Shown piece by piece: positions 36,707 to 44,943 of a stretch of 64,000 bases of DNA. Under the pieces are notes generated by a model. That model was not told the DNA's origin. It was given only the letters and a program-made list of their open reading frames with translations, and searched no databases. The DNA is from CAZNPU01 sp964575335 (GTDB lineage: Bacteria; Planctomycetota; Phycisphaerae; Phycisphaerales; SM1A02). The DNA lies in contig CAZNPU010000004.1 of assembly GCA_964575335.1 (NCBI GenBank), forward strand, positions 1 to 64,000. The letters are read 5' to 3'. Made by a program: the position numbers and the translations under genes. How positions within the stretch are numbered: position 1 is the first letter of the stretch; each line of letters starts with the position of its first letter.

Positions 36707-37600
36707 TCAAACAATCCGGGTGGACTCCACTGCCGGACCGCTGGCGAAAGTCGGCGCGGCTTCGCCCAGCAGATCTTCAGCGTAATTGGTCTTGGCCTTG
36801 CGGCGGGTAATAGGGCCTTCCGCATCGCCTCGCAGGAATTGACGGATCAACTGCGCCGCCTCATCCAACTCGCCGATGCGCTCTGCGGGATGATCACGCA
36901 GCGTTTCAAAAGCCTGGCGTGTATCGACCATGAGCATGCGGCCTTTGTCAAGCATGGCCATGCGGTCAGCGATGCGAAACGCCGAATCCATTTCATGCGT
37001 CACCACCACGCTCGTGACGCCAAGCTTCTTTGAAAGATCGATGATGAGCTGATCGATCTCAGCGGAGGTGACCGGATCAAGCCCGGCTGACGGCTCGTCG
37101 TAAAAGAGAATCTTTGGATCAAGCGCCAAGGCCCGAGCCAGACCAGCCCGTTTCTTCATGCCGCCGGAAATCTGCGCGGGATATTTCTCAGCATGCTCGC
37201 GCAGGCCGACCATCTCCAGCTTGATCTTGACTTGAATGTCAATGATGGAGCGGGCAAGGGTGGAATGCTCCTGCAGCGGCAGCGCGACGTTTTCAGCAAT
37301 GGTCATTGAATTGAACAGCGCGCCGGATTGAAACAGGATGCCGAACTTCTTGCGCACCTCGTTGAGTCCGTCCTCGTCAAGGGTGGCCAAATCCTGACCG
37401 AAAAGCTTGACTGTTCCTGCATCGGGCGTCAGCGATCCGATGAGATGTCGCAGCAGGGTTGACTTGCCCGAACCGGATCCGCCCATGATGACCATGGTTT
37501 CGCCCGGGTAGATGTCCAGATTCACGCCGTCCAGCACGATCTGATCGCCGAAACGCTTGACGAGATTGCTGACTTGAATCACCGGCTCAGGGTGCGTCAT
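36707..37600 (-). CDS. mlaF: MlaF-type ABC transporter ATPase
   Basis: 297 residues from the ATG at 37600, chosen because GGAG lies 7 bases upstream. ABC motifs are complete: Walker A GGSGSGKST, Q loop LFQSGALFNSMT, signature ISGGMKKRAG, Walker B ILFYDEPSAGLDPV and H loop VVTHEMDSA. The GALFNSMTIAENVALPL and ISGGMKKR forms are characteristic of the MlaF/Ttg2A group for phospholipid transport. A C-terminal tail of about 50 residues is extra. The gene starts 4 bp after the stop of the upstream membrane-protein gene, and the MCE protein follows 105 bp later. A MlaE permease gene is missing from the operon. Confidence 0.93.
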   Translation of the reverse strand: MTHPEPVIQVSNLVKRFGDQIVLDGVNLDIYPGETMVIMGGSGSGKSTLLRHLIGSLTPDAGTVKLFGQDLATLDEDGLNEVRKKFGILFQSGALFNSMTIAENVALPLQEHSTLARSIIDIQVKIKLEMVGLREHAEKYPAQISGGMKKRAGLARALALDPKILFYDEPSAGLDPVTSAEIDQLIIDLSKKLGVTSVVVTHEMDSAFRIADRMAMLDKGRMLMVDTRQAFETLRDHPAERIGELDEAAQLIRQFLRGDAEGPITRRKAKTNYAEDLLGEAAPTFASGPAVESTRIV

Positions 37601-37604
37601 CGGT

Positions 37605-38363
37605 TCACTCCGTATCGAGTTCGTCGCCGACGGCATTCTGCGTTGTCACTGCATCTGCTGCTTCTTCAGCGTCCTGCGCTTCCTGCTCGAGCCATTGCTG
37701 TGCCTGCGGCGGGTAGTACACATCGCCCAATGCCGCGTCTCGCACTACAACAAAGCGAAAACGCGGATAGAGTCCATCAGCAAACAGTTCGATATCTACT
37801 TCGGCATCAACGGTCGCTCGGGTGAACTGCCACTCGTATGTGATGCGCATTGCGTCAGGAAACGTTGGCGAGTTGACCGCCAAGGCGCCTTCCTTCTGCT
37901 GCGATCCGACGAACCCGCCGTAGCGGCTTGTCAGTTCGCTGATAAACGCCCGCACTTCGCTGTCGGAAGCTGTTTTGCCTTCGCCGATAAAACCTTCCTT
38001 AAAGCCGGCTGCGTTTCCTGTCATTGCCTGGCGCAATTGTTCCTGCGGACCATACAGCAAGGGCGGGCGCACGTGACCGCCCCACCACCACATGAAAACG
38101 CCAAAGCCTGACATGCCTGCAAAGGCAAGAACGATGGCGGTCCACGCCAAACCCCGGCCGCGGATACCCGGGTTGGCATTCACGTCCACCAGCGCACGAA
38201 TCGCCAGCAGCACACCGACCAAGGCAATCGGTGGACACAGCGCCAAACTGCACAGCAATGCGGCAATGGCCCAGCCGCTGGTGCGCCGCGCCGGCGCTGT
38301 TGTTGAAGACGGCATGGCTGCTGTCGTCGAGAACTCCGACGATTGTTCTGAATCATGCGCCAT
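37605..38363 (-). CDS. DUF4190-like two-helix membrane protein, paralogue 3
   Basis: 252 residues from the ATG at 38363, which overlaps the stop of the preceding paralogue by 11 bp. A Ser/Thr/Ala-rich start is followed by two membrane helices (SGWAIAALLCSLALCPPIALVGV and a second after the RGRGLAW loop, about 85-105), the DUF4190-type hairpin. The C-terminal 130 residues are soluble and carry VRAFISELTSRYGGF, a segment shared with the two neighbouring paralogues. It ends in an acidic tail. Function unknown. Its position between paralogue 2 and MlaF suggests a role near lipid transport or envelope assembly. Confidence 0.8.
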   Translation of the reverse strand: MAHDSEQSSEFSTTAAMPSSTTAPARRTSGWAIAALLCSLALCPPIALVGVLLAIRALVDVNANPGIRGRGLAWTAIVLAFAGMSGFGVFMWWWGGHVRPPLLYGPQEQLRQAMTGNAAGFKEGFIGEGKTASDSEVRAFISELTSRYGGFVGSQQKEGALAVNSPTFPDAMRITYEWQFTRATVDAEVDIELFADGLYPRFRFVVVRDAALGDVYYPPQAQQWLEQEAQDAEEAADAVTTQNAVGDELDTE

Positions 38364-39150
38364 TGTCGGTCGCATCCGCTTCAGTGCCAGCCTCAGCAGG
38401 CGATGAGGCACCGTCGTTCGACGAATCGCTCGACGATGGAGATGAGGATGACGGTTGCGGTGATGGTGACGGTGACGGCGGCGCAGCAGTCGATGATGGC
38501 GGATAGGTGAGATCGCCGAGCCTGGGATCCAGCACTGTCAGATACGTCGGCTTGACGGACAGCGTTCCGGTCTGCGGATCGGCCATCAGTATCTCCGCCT
38601 CGGCGTTCACTTGCGCACGATCGAATATCAGTTGATACGGCAGAGTCAATACGGTTTGCCCCATGGGTGTGCCCGACATGCTCGCTTGATCCAGCCGTGC
38701 CGATTGAAACTCGCCATACCGGTTGCGCAATTCTTCAATGAAGGCTTGAGCCTCGGCATTACTTGCCGTCGCGCCAGCGCTGCTATGGAAGCTCGCCCTG
38801 AACCCACTGATGTCGCCAGCAAACCCCGCCCGCAGAGCCGGCTCGGGTCCGCGAATTATGGGTTCAACGACATTCTGCTGGTACCACCTCCAGGTGACAA
38901 ACTGGCCAGCGGTAAACAGCACCCCCAGCACAATCGCGGTGAGAGCCATGCCTTTGCCCCGCTGCATTGGATTGTTGCCGATCATCACAATCGCCACCGC
39001 ACCAAGCACAATTCCCAGAATCGTGGTGAGCGGGCAGCAGAAAACAAGACTGCAGATAAGCGCTGCAATCGCTATGCCGCTGGTGCGTGGCGTTTCAGTC
39101 ATTGAGGGCGCAAAAGAGGATTCGTCATACGCACCTGGATATTGTGACAT
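38353..39150 (-). CDS. DUF4190-like two-helix membrane protein, paralogue 2
   Basis: 265 residues; GAGGAG sits 8 bases before the ATG at 39150. Same plan as its neighbours: disordered start, two membrane helices (SGIAIAALICSLVFCCPL with a LGIVLGAVAIV continuation, then GMALTAIVLGVLFTAGQF), and a soluble C-terminal domain with AQAFIEELRNRYGEF. It ends in a long Pro/Ser/Asp-rich low-complexity tail of about 45 residues. It overlaps the next gene, so translation is probably coupled. No known biochemical function. Confidence 0.8.
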   Translation of the reverse strand: MSQYPGAYDESSFAPSMTETPRTSGIAIAALICSLVFCCPLTTILGIVLGAVAIVMIGNNPMQRGKGMALTAIVLGVLFTAGQFVTWRWYQQNVVEPIIRGPEPALRAGFAGDISGFRASFHSSAGATASNAEAQAFIEELRNRYGEFQSARLDQASMSGTPMGQTVLTLPYQLIFDRAQVNAEAEILMADPQTGTLSVKPTYLTVLDPRLGDLTYPPSSTAAPPSPSPSPQPSSSSPSSSDSSNDGASSPAEAGTEADATDNGA

Positions 39151-39216
39151 GGGCAATTCTCCTCAGCGGTCAGCATAGTACGGACACTTGGCAATCCCCG
39201 CCAATTGGTCAGCGCA

Positions 39217-39909
39217 TCAATTCGGCATCTGACTCATATCTGAAGCCGGCGGCAGCATCAGATCGCCCTGCTGCGCATCGTCGATCCGCAAACTTCGTAT
39301 TCGGAAAGTCGGCGTCACACTTGCCGTACCCGCAACCAGATTGAATCGCGCCGACCCGGTAAGCTGCCCGTTTTCAAAAACGAAAATGCCCGCAGCATCC
39401 ATGCGCGGCGTCAGCAGCGAACCGCTGGTTACCGATGACGCAATCGTGAAGCGCTTCAAGGGGCCGTATCGGCTGTTGAGTTCACGCCCGAAAGCTTCGA
39501 TCTCATCCGGTTGCAGCCGTTCTCCGGGCTGATTGCTCCAGGCCTGATTCGCAGCAGACACATCGCCGGAGACTGCAGCGTGAACGAACGCTTCGACCTG
39601 GCTGCTCATCGCTGCCTCATATGACTGGTGCATCGTTCGGGAAAAATCCCGGAGCACAAACATCGACAGAATCGTCATGCCGCTCCCGGCCAGCACAGCA
39701 GCCCGGGCCATGCGACGCCCGCCGACTCGTCCGTCCGCAAGGTCTATTCGCCGCAGCGCAGCCAGTCCCAGCACAATCCCCACCACGTTGACAAGCGGAC
39801 AGCACGGCATCAAGGCCAGCACTAATGACACCACCGCCAGCGGCGAGGTGCGTACAGCAGGCCCAGGCGGCGACGTACGTGATGATGGTTGCTCGGGTGT
39901 GTGTGCCAT
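39217..39909 (-). CDS. DUF4190-like two-helix membrane protein, paralogue 1
   Basis: 230 residues from the ATG at 39909 (an in-frame ATG six codons earlier is possible). Two helices (SPLAVVSLVLALMPCCPLVNVVGIVLG and ARAAVLAGSGMTILSMFVL) are joined by a short basic loop with GGRRMA. The soluble C-terminal domain contains IEAFGRELNSRYGPLKRF, the segment shared with paralogues 2 and 3. First gene of the five-gene operon that ends with the MCE protein. It has diverged most of the three and lacks the low-complexity tail. Confidence 0.78.
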   Translation of the reverse strand: MAHTPEQPSSRTSPPGPAVRTSPLAVVSLVLALMPCCPLVNVVGIVLGLAALRRIDLADGRVGGRRMARAAVLAGSGMTILSMFVLRDFSRTMHQSYEAAMSSQVEAFVHAAVSGDVSAANQAWSNQPGERLQPDEIEAFGRELNSRYGPLKRFTIASSVTSGSLLTPRMDAAGIFVFENGQLTGSARFNLVAGTASVTPTFRIRSLRIDDAQQGDLMLPPASDMSQMPN

Positions 39910-40077
39910 GCGATGGTTCAGATTCAATCCACCAGTGTAGCGACGGACTGAAATCTGGAGCGGTAACGATGGCGCTATCTCATGGCACTTCGCGCTGTTC
40001 CGTCGCTTGCCGCCAGCAAACGCGATTGTCCGATCAATGTTTCATCAGCCATTTGCGCGTTCGCGTACACTATCGCC

Positions 40078-41397
40078 ATGCTGCCTGATCTCGCCTCCAA
40101 ACGTGTCACTGTCATGGGGTTGGGACAGTTCGGCGGTGGAACGGGCGTGACGCGCTGGCTTGCGGCTCAGGGCGCTGATGTCCTCGTGACCGATCTGCAG
40201 AATGCTGACACACTGCAGGCGTCCATCACAGAGCTTCAGCCGCTCATCGACAGCGGCGCAGTTACGCTTCGCCTTGGCGAACACAATGTTTCCGACTTCA
40301 CCACATGCGATCTTGTCATCGCCAACCCCGCGGTGCCCAAGCCGTGGGAGAATCGTTTTCTCCGCAGCGCATCGGCAGCAGGCACGCCAATTACCACCGA
40401 AATTCGGCTGCTTGTTGAACGGCTCAATCGCCAGCGCGTCATCGGCGTCACCGGCAGCGCAGGAAAGTCAACCACTACCGCCATGGTGCATCACCTGCTG
40501 CGCAAAGCAGGGGTTCGCTCGCACCTTGGCGGCAACATCGGCGGCAGCCTGCTCCTGCAACTTGATCAGATCGCGCCTGATGACTGGATTGCGCTTGAAC
40601 TGTCCAGCGCGATGCTGTACTGGCTGGGCAACGGCGTGGGCAATCCCGCAGCGACAGGCTGGTCGCCGCACATTGCCGTAGTGACGAACATCTCGCCGAA
40701 CCACATTGACTGGCACGGCACATTTGAACATTACAAGCAGTCGAAGCAGAACATTCTTGCGTATCAAACTGCAGACGATTTTCGCATTACTGCCGAATCA
40801 ATCAATCTCGACGCTTCACTCGAAATATCACTGAAGATTCCCGGCCGCCACAATCTGCGTAACGCGCACATGGCCATTCTGGCGGTTCATCGCGCCATTG
40901 GCATTGCCCCGCGCGACGCCGCTGCGCTACTTGCGGATTTCTCCGGTCTGCCGCATCGTCTGCAACTGGTCAGCGAGCGCGGCCACATGCGCTTCTACAA
41001 CGACTCCAAATCCACCACGCCCGAAGCGACGGTTCTGGCGGTGGAAGCATTTGAGGATCCCGCCAAAATCCACCTGATCGCTGGCGGATACGACAAAGGC
41101 AGCAACCTCACGCCCATCGCCAGGCTCAGCAATCGCATTGCCGGCCTGTACACCATCGGCGCCACCGGCAGCACGCTCGCTGCGAATGCAAATGCACACG
41201 CTTGCGGTTTCGCACGCTACTGCGAAACACTCGACGCCGCTGCAGCTCTCGCGCTGCAGCGCATGAAGCCCGGCGACATTCTTCTGCTCAGCCCCGGCTG
41301 CGCAAGCTGGGACCAATTCACCAATTTTGAACAGCGCGGCGAACGCTTTATACAGCTCATCACCCAATATTCCCACGCCCCAACGATGAACGCCTGA
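40078..41397 (+). CDS. murD: UDP-N-acetylmuramoylalanine-D-glutamate ligase
   Basis: 439 residues from MLPDLASKRV; the frame extends upstream but this is the family start. Mur ligase features: N-terminal Rossmann-like VTVMGLGQFGGGTG, the P-loop GVTGSAGKSTTT, the ALELSSAML and NISPNHIDWHG central motifs, FYNDSKSTTPEA in the C-terminal domain and LLSPGCASWDQF at the end. It adds D-Glu to UDP-MurNAc-L-Ala in the cytoplasm, so a peptidoglycan precursor pathway exists. The gene stands alone, outside any division and cell-wall cluster. Confidence 0.93.
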   Translation: MLPDLASKRVTVMGLGQFGGGTGVTRWLAAQGADVLVTDLQNADTLQASITELQPLIDSGAVTLRLGEHNVSDFTTCDLVIANPAVPKPWENRFLRSASAAGTPITTEIRLLVERLNRQRVIGVTGSAGKSTTTAMVHHLLRKAGVRSHLGGNIGGSLLLQLDQIAPDDWIALELSSAMLYWLGNGVGNPAATGWSPHIAVVTNISPNHIDWHGTFEHYKQSKQNILAYQTADDFRITAESINLDASLEISLKIPGRHNLRNAHMAILAVHRAIGIAPRDAAALLADFSGLPHRLQLVSERGHMRFYNDSKSTTPEATVLAVEAFEDPAKIHLIAGGYDKGSNLTPIARLSNRIAGLYTIGATGSTLAANANAHACGFARYCETLDAAAALALQRMKPGDILLLSPGCASWDQFTNFEQRGERFIQLITQYSHAPTMNA

Positions 41398-41406
41398 CCG
41401 CTTCGC

Positions 41407-41829
41407 TTATTCGTACCCCATCTCCATCAGGTCATCTTCATCCAAGCCAAAGTGATGACCAAGCTCGTGCAGGATTGTGATGCGGATCTCTTCGGCAATT
41501 GCGTTTTCACCACCGATGGTTTCGCCATCGTCATCAACCACTTCCTCCCAGCCGCCGGCCTGCAGCACGATGCCTTCGCGGAAAATCTGAATGCAATCCG
41601 GTGTTCGGGCGTGATCTTCAACGGAGCGTTCCGTAATCGGCGTGCCCGTGTACAAGCCGCAGAGCGTGTCGTCGAGCGGATCAAGCCCCATTTCATCCAG
41701 CAATTCAGGTGATGGCCGATCTTCAACAATCAGAGGCGCTTCATCAAATAAATGGCGCACGTGGTCGGGCAGATTATGCAGCACCTCTTCAAGCAGTTGA
41801 TCGAAGCGATCTCGTTCCGCATCGGTCAT
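41407..41829 (-). CDS. small zincin-like metallopeptidase family protein
   Basis: 140 residues from the ATG at 41829, which overlaps the pyrD stop (ATGA). The C-terminal end holds the zinc-binding HExxH helix, ITILHELGHHFGLDEDDL, with a downstream Asp/Glu region as third ligand, as in the Zincin_1 family of small bacterial proteins. The protein is very acidic and has no signal peptide. It may be a peptidase or a chaperone-like factor; family members are poorly characterised. Translational coupling to pyrD looks like gene packing rather than function. Confidence 0.88.
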   Translation of the reverse strand: MTDAERDRFDQLLEEVLHNLPDHVRHLFDEAPLIVEDRPSPELLDEMGLDPLDDTLCGLYTGTPITERSVEDHARTPDCIQIFREGIVLQAGGWEEVVDDDGETIGGENAIAEEIRITILHELGHHFGLDEDDLMEMGYE

Positions 41830-42767
41830 GGCACGTTCACCTGGCCAATCAACTCGGTGATTGACTTGCATCCCTGCCGTAACGTCCATTGCTCAAGCCC
41901 GCGCGCCACTTTGCGCGGCAAGGTGGGGTCGACGAAAAGCGCGGTCCCCATGCCCACCGCCGTTGCGCCTGCGAGGATGAACTCTGCTGCATCTTCCCAC
42001 GTCATCACACCGCCCAGCCCAATGATCGGTACGCCCGCATCGCGCGTCGCCCTGCGATACACCTCGTACACCATCCGTACTGCGATCGGGTGCACCGCTG
42101 GGCCACTGAGCCCCCCGCTGCCCCGACTCAACCGCGGCGTGCGAGTTTCAACATCAATCGCCATCGCCGTCACGGTGTTGATCAACGTCAACGCATCGGC
42201 CCCGGCTTCAATCGCTGCCTGCGCCATGCTCACGACATCGCCGACGTTGGGAGAAAGTTTGACGATCAACTTTGTTGATCGCAGTACAGGTCGGACTTCC
42301 GCAAGCAGCTCTCGCAATTTCTGCGGATGCTCGCCAAATTGCAGTCCGTCGGCTGTGTTCGGGCACGAGACATTCAGCTCGACGGCCGGCAACTGACCCG
42401 ACTGATCAAATGCCGCAGCCACTGCGACGTAATCGTCAATGCTGTGGCCGGCAATCGATCCGATCACCACGGTGTTCACGCGGCTGACGGCAGGCAGTTT
42501 CTCCCGCACAAATCGCTCCAGCCCGACGTTCGCCAGACCGATCGCGTTGAGCATCGCTGAGCTGCGAGGAAGATCGATCATCCGCCAGGGCGGGTTGCCT
42601 TCGCGGGCTTCCCGTGTGATGGATTTGGTCACGATGGCCCCAACGCACGCCGGGTCGAGTACATCAGCCAATTCTTCCACATAGCCGCACGTCCCTGCCG
42701 CCATCACCAAAGGATTGCGCAGTTCAACGCCAGCAAGATCAACAGCCATGGACGGACGAGTGGACAT
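41826..42767 (-). CDS. pyrD: dihydroorotate dehydrogenase, class 1
   Basis: 313 residues; a second in-frame ATG lies six codons later. FMN-binding TIM barrel with MAAGTCGYVEE, KSITREAREGNPPWR, the class 1 catalytic cysteine in ELNVSCPNTADG, KLSPNVGD and the C-terminal phosphate-binding GLGGVMTWEDA and VGMGTALF. Oxidises dihydroorotate to orotate in pyrimidine synthesis. The length and SCPN motif fit the 1B (NAD-linked) form, which needs the electron-transfer subunit PyrK; no pyrK is adjacent, so subtype is not certain. Confidence 0.94.
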   Translation of the reverse strand: MSTRPSMAVDLAGVELRNPLVMAAGTCGYVEELADVLDPACVGAIVTKSITREAREGNPPWRMIDLPRSSAMLNAIGLANVGLERFVREKLPAVSRVNTVVIGSIAGHSIDDYVAVAAAFDQSGQLPAVELNVSCPNTADGLQFGEHPQKLRELLAEVRPVLRSTKLIVKLSPNVGDVVSMAQAAIEAGADALTLINTVTAMAIDVETRTPRLSRGSGGLSGPAVHPIAVRMVYEVYRRATRDAGVPIIGLGGVMTWEDAAEFILAGATAVGMGTALFVDPTLPRKVARGLEQWTLRQGCKSITELIGQVNVP

Positions 42768-42967
42768 AGGGGGGATATCGTAGGACAGATCGCAAGTTCA
42801 TGACTGCAACACAGCCGCGCTGCGGTTGCTGCCAATTCATGAAACGAGCTACGCAAAGCAATCGCTTCATGGCTGACGCGATTGACCGGGCATGCAACAC
42901 CTCTGCTGTTGGCATCGCAATGACCAACCCACTGCCAGCAGCCGCCCCTTTCAACAGCATCAACAAT

Positions 42968-43300
42968 TCAACTGTTATACATCATCAAGCCCGCCCCAAC
43001 CGCCATGACCAGGCCGAGCGCGCCGAGCACGATTTTCGCGGTCTTATAATGCTGTTTTTTGAGCAGCCAGCCCGCTAACGCCCCCACCGCCGCAGCCGGT
43101 GGAACCGTCAGCACCCCCCAGAAGGCTGCCGCGATAGGCCAGAGGTTTGATCCCGCTGCGATCGGCACTGCCAGGCATGCTGCCATGACGATGCCGCTGC
43201 AGATATTCAGTCCGAAAATCGGCAGCGGCACACCGCCATCTCGGCCGGCGGATGATGACATCGGGCCTTGTGTTGTCGGCGGCGCGTTGAACATGGCCAT
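42968..43300 (-). CDS. small membrane protein of unknown function
   Basis: 110 residues; AAAGGA lies 6 bases before the ATG at 43300. After a Pro/Gly/Ser-rich start there are three hydrophobic segments (about 33-52, 55-78 and 88-107) separated by short loops, one with KKQHYK. This gives a small helical membrane protein. I do not recognise a family. It stands alone between pyrD and a flavoprotein gene on the same strand. The 200 bp to pyrD show no feature. Confidence 0.7.
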   Translation of the reverse strand: MAMFNAPPTTQGPMSSSAGRDGGVPLPIFGLNICSGIVMAACLAVPIAAGSNLWPIAAAFWGVLTVPPAAAVGALAGWLLKKQHYKTAKIVLGALGLVMAVGAGLMMYNS

Positions 43301-43443
43301 TGGACATCCTTTGCATATCCACAGCCCTGCGATTTTATCGACGATCATTCAACCGCGGTTCAATCAATTGTCGCTCGCTCCTTGGGATCGCATCGTCAGG
43401 CTTGCATAATGCTGGTTCCAGCCAAGACCGGGGCAATGAGCGT

Positions 43444-44343
43444 TTATATCACCCGTCCCGCTTCTTCCTGAAACTCTTTGTTGATTGTGATGGCAGCCGC
43501 TGCGCCTTCTGCCGCAGCCACGACGACAAATTCCACATCACGCGAGGCGTCGCCGCAGAGATATAAGCCCGGTACGCAGGTGCGAGCACGCGAATCAACC
43601 ACTACGCCGCCTTTCTTGTCAAACTCACAGCCGAGTTGTGCCGCCAGATCGGATTTCTGCCGCTGACCGGTATTGAAGAACAGCGCATCGCGCTCAAGGT
43701 GAGAACCATCTTCAAATACCACCCGCTGAAGCATGCCGTCACAGCCTTCGAGACGGGCAATTTTCTGCTGATACACCGGCAGTTGCTGCGATTCAATCAC
43801 AGCGCGGTACTGGCCCTGCCATCCTCTTGTACCGTTTGTCAACACAACAACATCATCGCTCCAGTTGCGCAGCAGCAGTGCGAGGCCCAGGCCGGGTTTG
43901 CCGTGACCATAAGCGGCAAGCCGTCGATCGCGCCATTCCCAGCCGTCACAGTACGGGCAATGGTGAACACTTTTTCCATACAGATCAGTCAGCCCCTCCA
44001 CGCGCGGCAGTTGATCGCGCATGCCCGTGGCGAGCAGGAGCTTGCGGCTTTGAAAAACATTGCCGTCATGCAGATACAGTTCAAAACCATGCTCCACACG
44101 CCTGGCGTCAATGACTTCGCCCTGCCGAAATTCCACGCCGTAGCGAACAAGTTCAGCACGCCCCAGTTTGAGCAGCTCACCGGGACTGATCCCATCGCGC
44201 GAAAGATAGCCGTGCAAGGCGCGGGCGTGCATATTGCGAGGCCGACCATGATCGCACACCAGCACGCGCCGCCGCGCCCGGCCAAGCATCAGCGCCGCGC
44301 TGAGTCCCGCAGGTCCGCCGCCAACGATGATGACATCGTACAT
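43444..44343 (-). CDS. thioredoxin-reductase-like FAD/NAD(P) oxidoreductase
   Basis: 300-residue class starting MYDVIIVGGGPAGLSAAL, the FAD-binding Rossmann motif. VHHCPYCDGWEWRD holds the CxxC redox pair in the place of the thioredoxin reductase CATCDG. A second nucleotide-binding segment around AAYGHGKPGLGLAL and the FAD end motif GLYLCGDASRDVEFV follow. The NADPH-binding glycines are degenerate (GHGKPG), as in GliT-like and other flavoproteins that do not act on thioredoxin. The reaction is therefore uncertain; a thiol or disulfide oxidoreductase is likely. In-frame starts further upstream lack family support. Confidence 0.88.
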   Translation of the reverse strand: MYDVIIVGGGPAGLSAALMLGRARRRVLVCDHGRPRNMHARALHGYLSRDGISPGELLKLGRAELVRYGVEFRQGEVIDARRVEHGFELYLHDGNVFQSRKLLLATGMRDQLPRVEGLTDLYGKSVHHCPYCDGWEWRDRRLAAYGHGKPGLGLALLLRNWSDDVVVLTNGTRGWQGQYRAVIESQQLPVYQQKIARLEGCDGMLQRVVFEDGSHLERDALFFNTGQRQKSDLAAQLGCEFDKKGGVVVDSRARTCVPGLYLCGDASRDVEFVVVAAAEGAAAAITINKEFQEEAGRVI

Positions 44344-44511
44344 TGGAGAAACATAGCTGAAGCGGCCCATAGTCAGCTCATCGGAATCCGTAGTATTCCG
44401 TCGCGCCCCGCCACGATGCGAGCCAAATTTTCGGATGTGGCCAGCGTCGACGAAGCAACTCCACGGCATGCTCTTTACGCTGTTTTCACATCAGCAATGG
44501 AAGCACGCGAT

Positions 44512-44628
44512 TCACCGAGGGCTTGTCGCTTTGATGATGCTTGTTCCGCTCGGGCCGGTAACCCTGTAGACGTTCGCACCGCCGTTGGGAGAACGGTACA
44601 GCGTCTGCGTGGTGTATGTGGCTGTCCG
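44512..44628 (-). other. coding-like continuation beyond an in-frame TAG
   Basis: Directly after the TAG of the small lipoprotein gene, the same frame stays open for 38 more codons to a TGA at 44514-44512 and reads like protein (RTATYTTQTLYRSPNGG..., then NVYRVTGPSGTSIIKA). Composition matches the upstream part (APTYTSHTQVTP). The whole gene was probably 93 codons long and the TAG is a nonsense mutation, a sequencing error or a recoded stop. Confidence 0.5.
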
Positions 44629-44793
44629 CTAGTTGCTCGCAGGCGTAACCTGCGTGTGACTGGTATATGTCGGGGCGGAATCAAGCTGCCTGATGGTGCA
44701 GCCGCCCAGCAGCAGAACCGCCAGCAATAAAGTCCCCACAATGTTCATCAGAGCAGGCAAGTGACAGGCTGCTTTCATATGTCTGCATGTCAT
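44629..44793 (-). CDS. small lipoprotein (possibly truncated by TAG)
   Basis: 54 residues from the ATG at 44793, which is preceded by GGAGG with 7-base spacing. A hydrophobic signal segment (about 15-34) ends in the lipobox LLGGC, so the mature protein would be lipid-anchored at Cys35 with about 20 residues left. That mature part is very short, and the frame reads on as plausible protein after the TAG (see 44512-44628). Function unknown. It lies between the flavoprotein and mnmA genes on the same strand. Confidence 0.7.
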   Translation of the reverse strand: MTCRHMKAACHLPALMNIVGTLLLAVLLLGGCTIRQLDSAPTYTSHTQVTPASN

Positions 44794-44943
44794 GACTGAT
44801 CCTCCACAAATAGGATGTGGCAGCCGGGCGACTCGCCCCCAACCGAAACGATCTCTGAACCGTTGCAGCCACAGCACAACTCTGGCTTAAATTCCAGTGA
44901 CGGCTTCGTCGCTCCGCTCCACCACTCTTGCACCTCACTCAGT

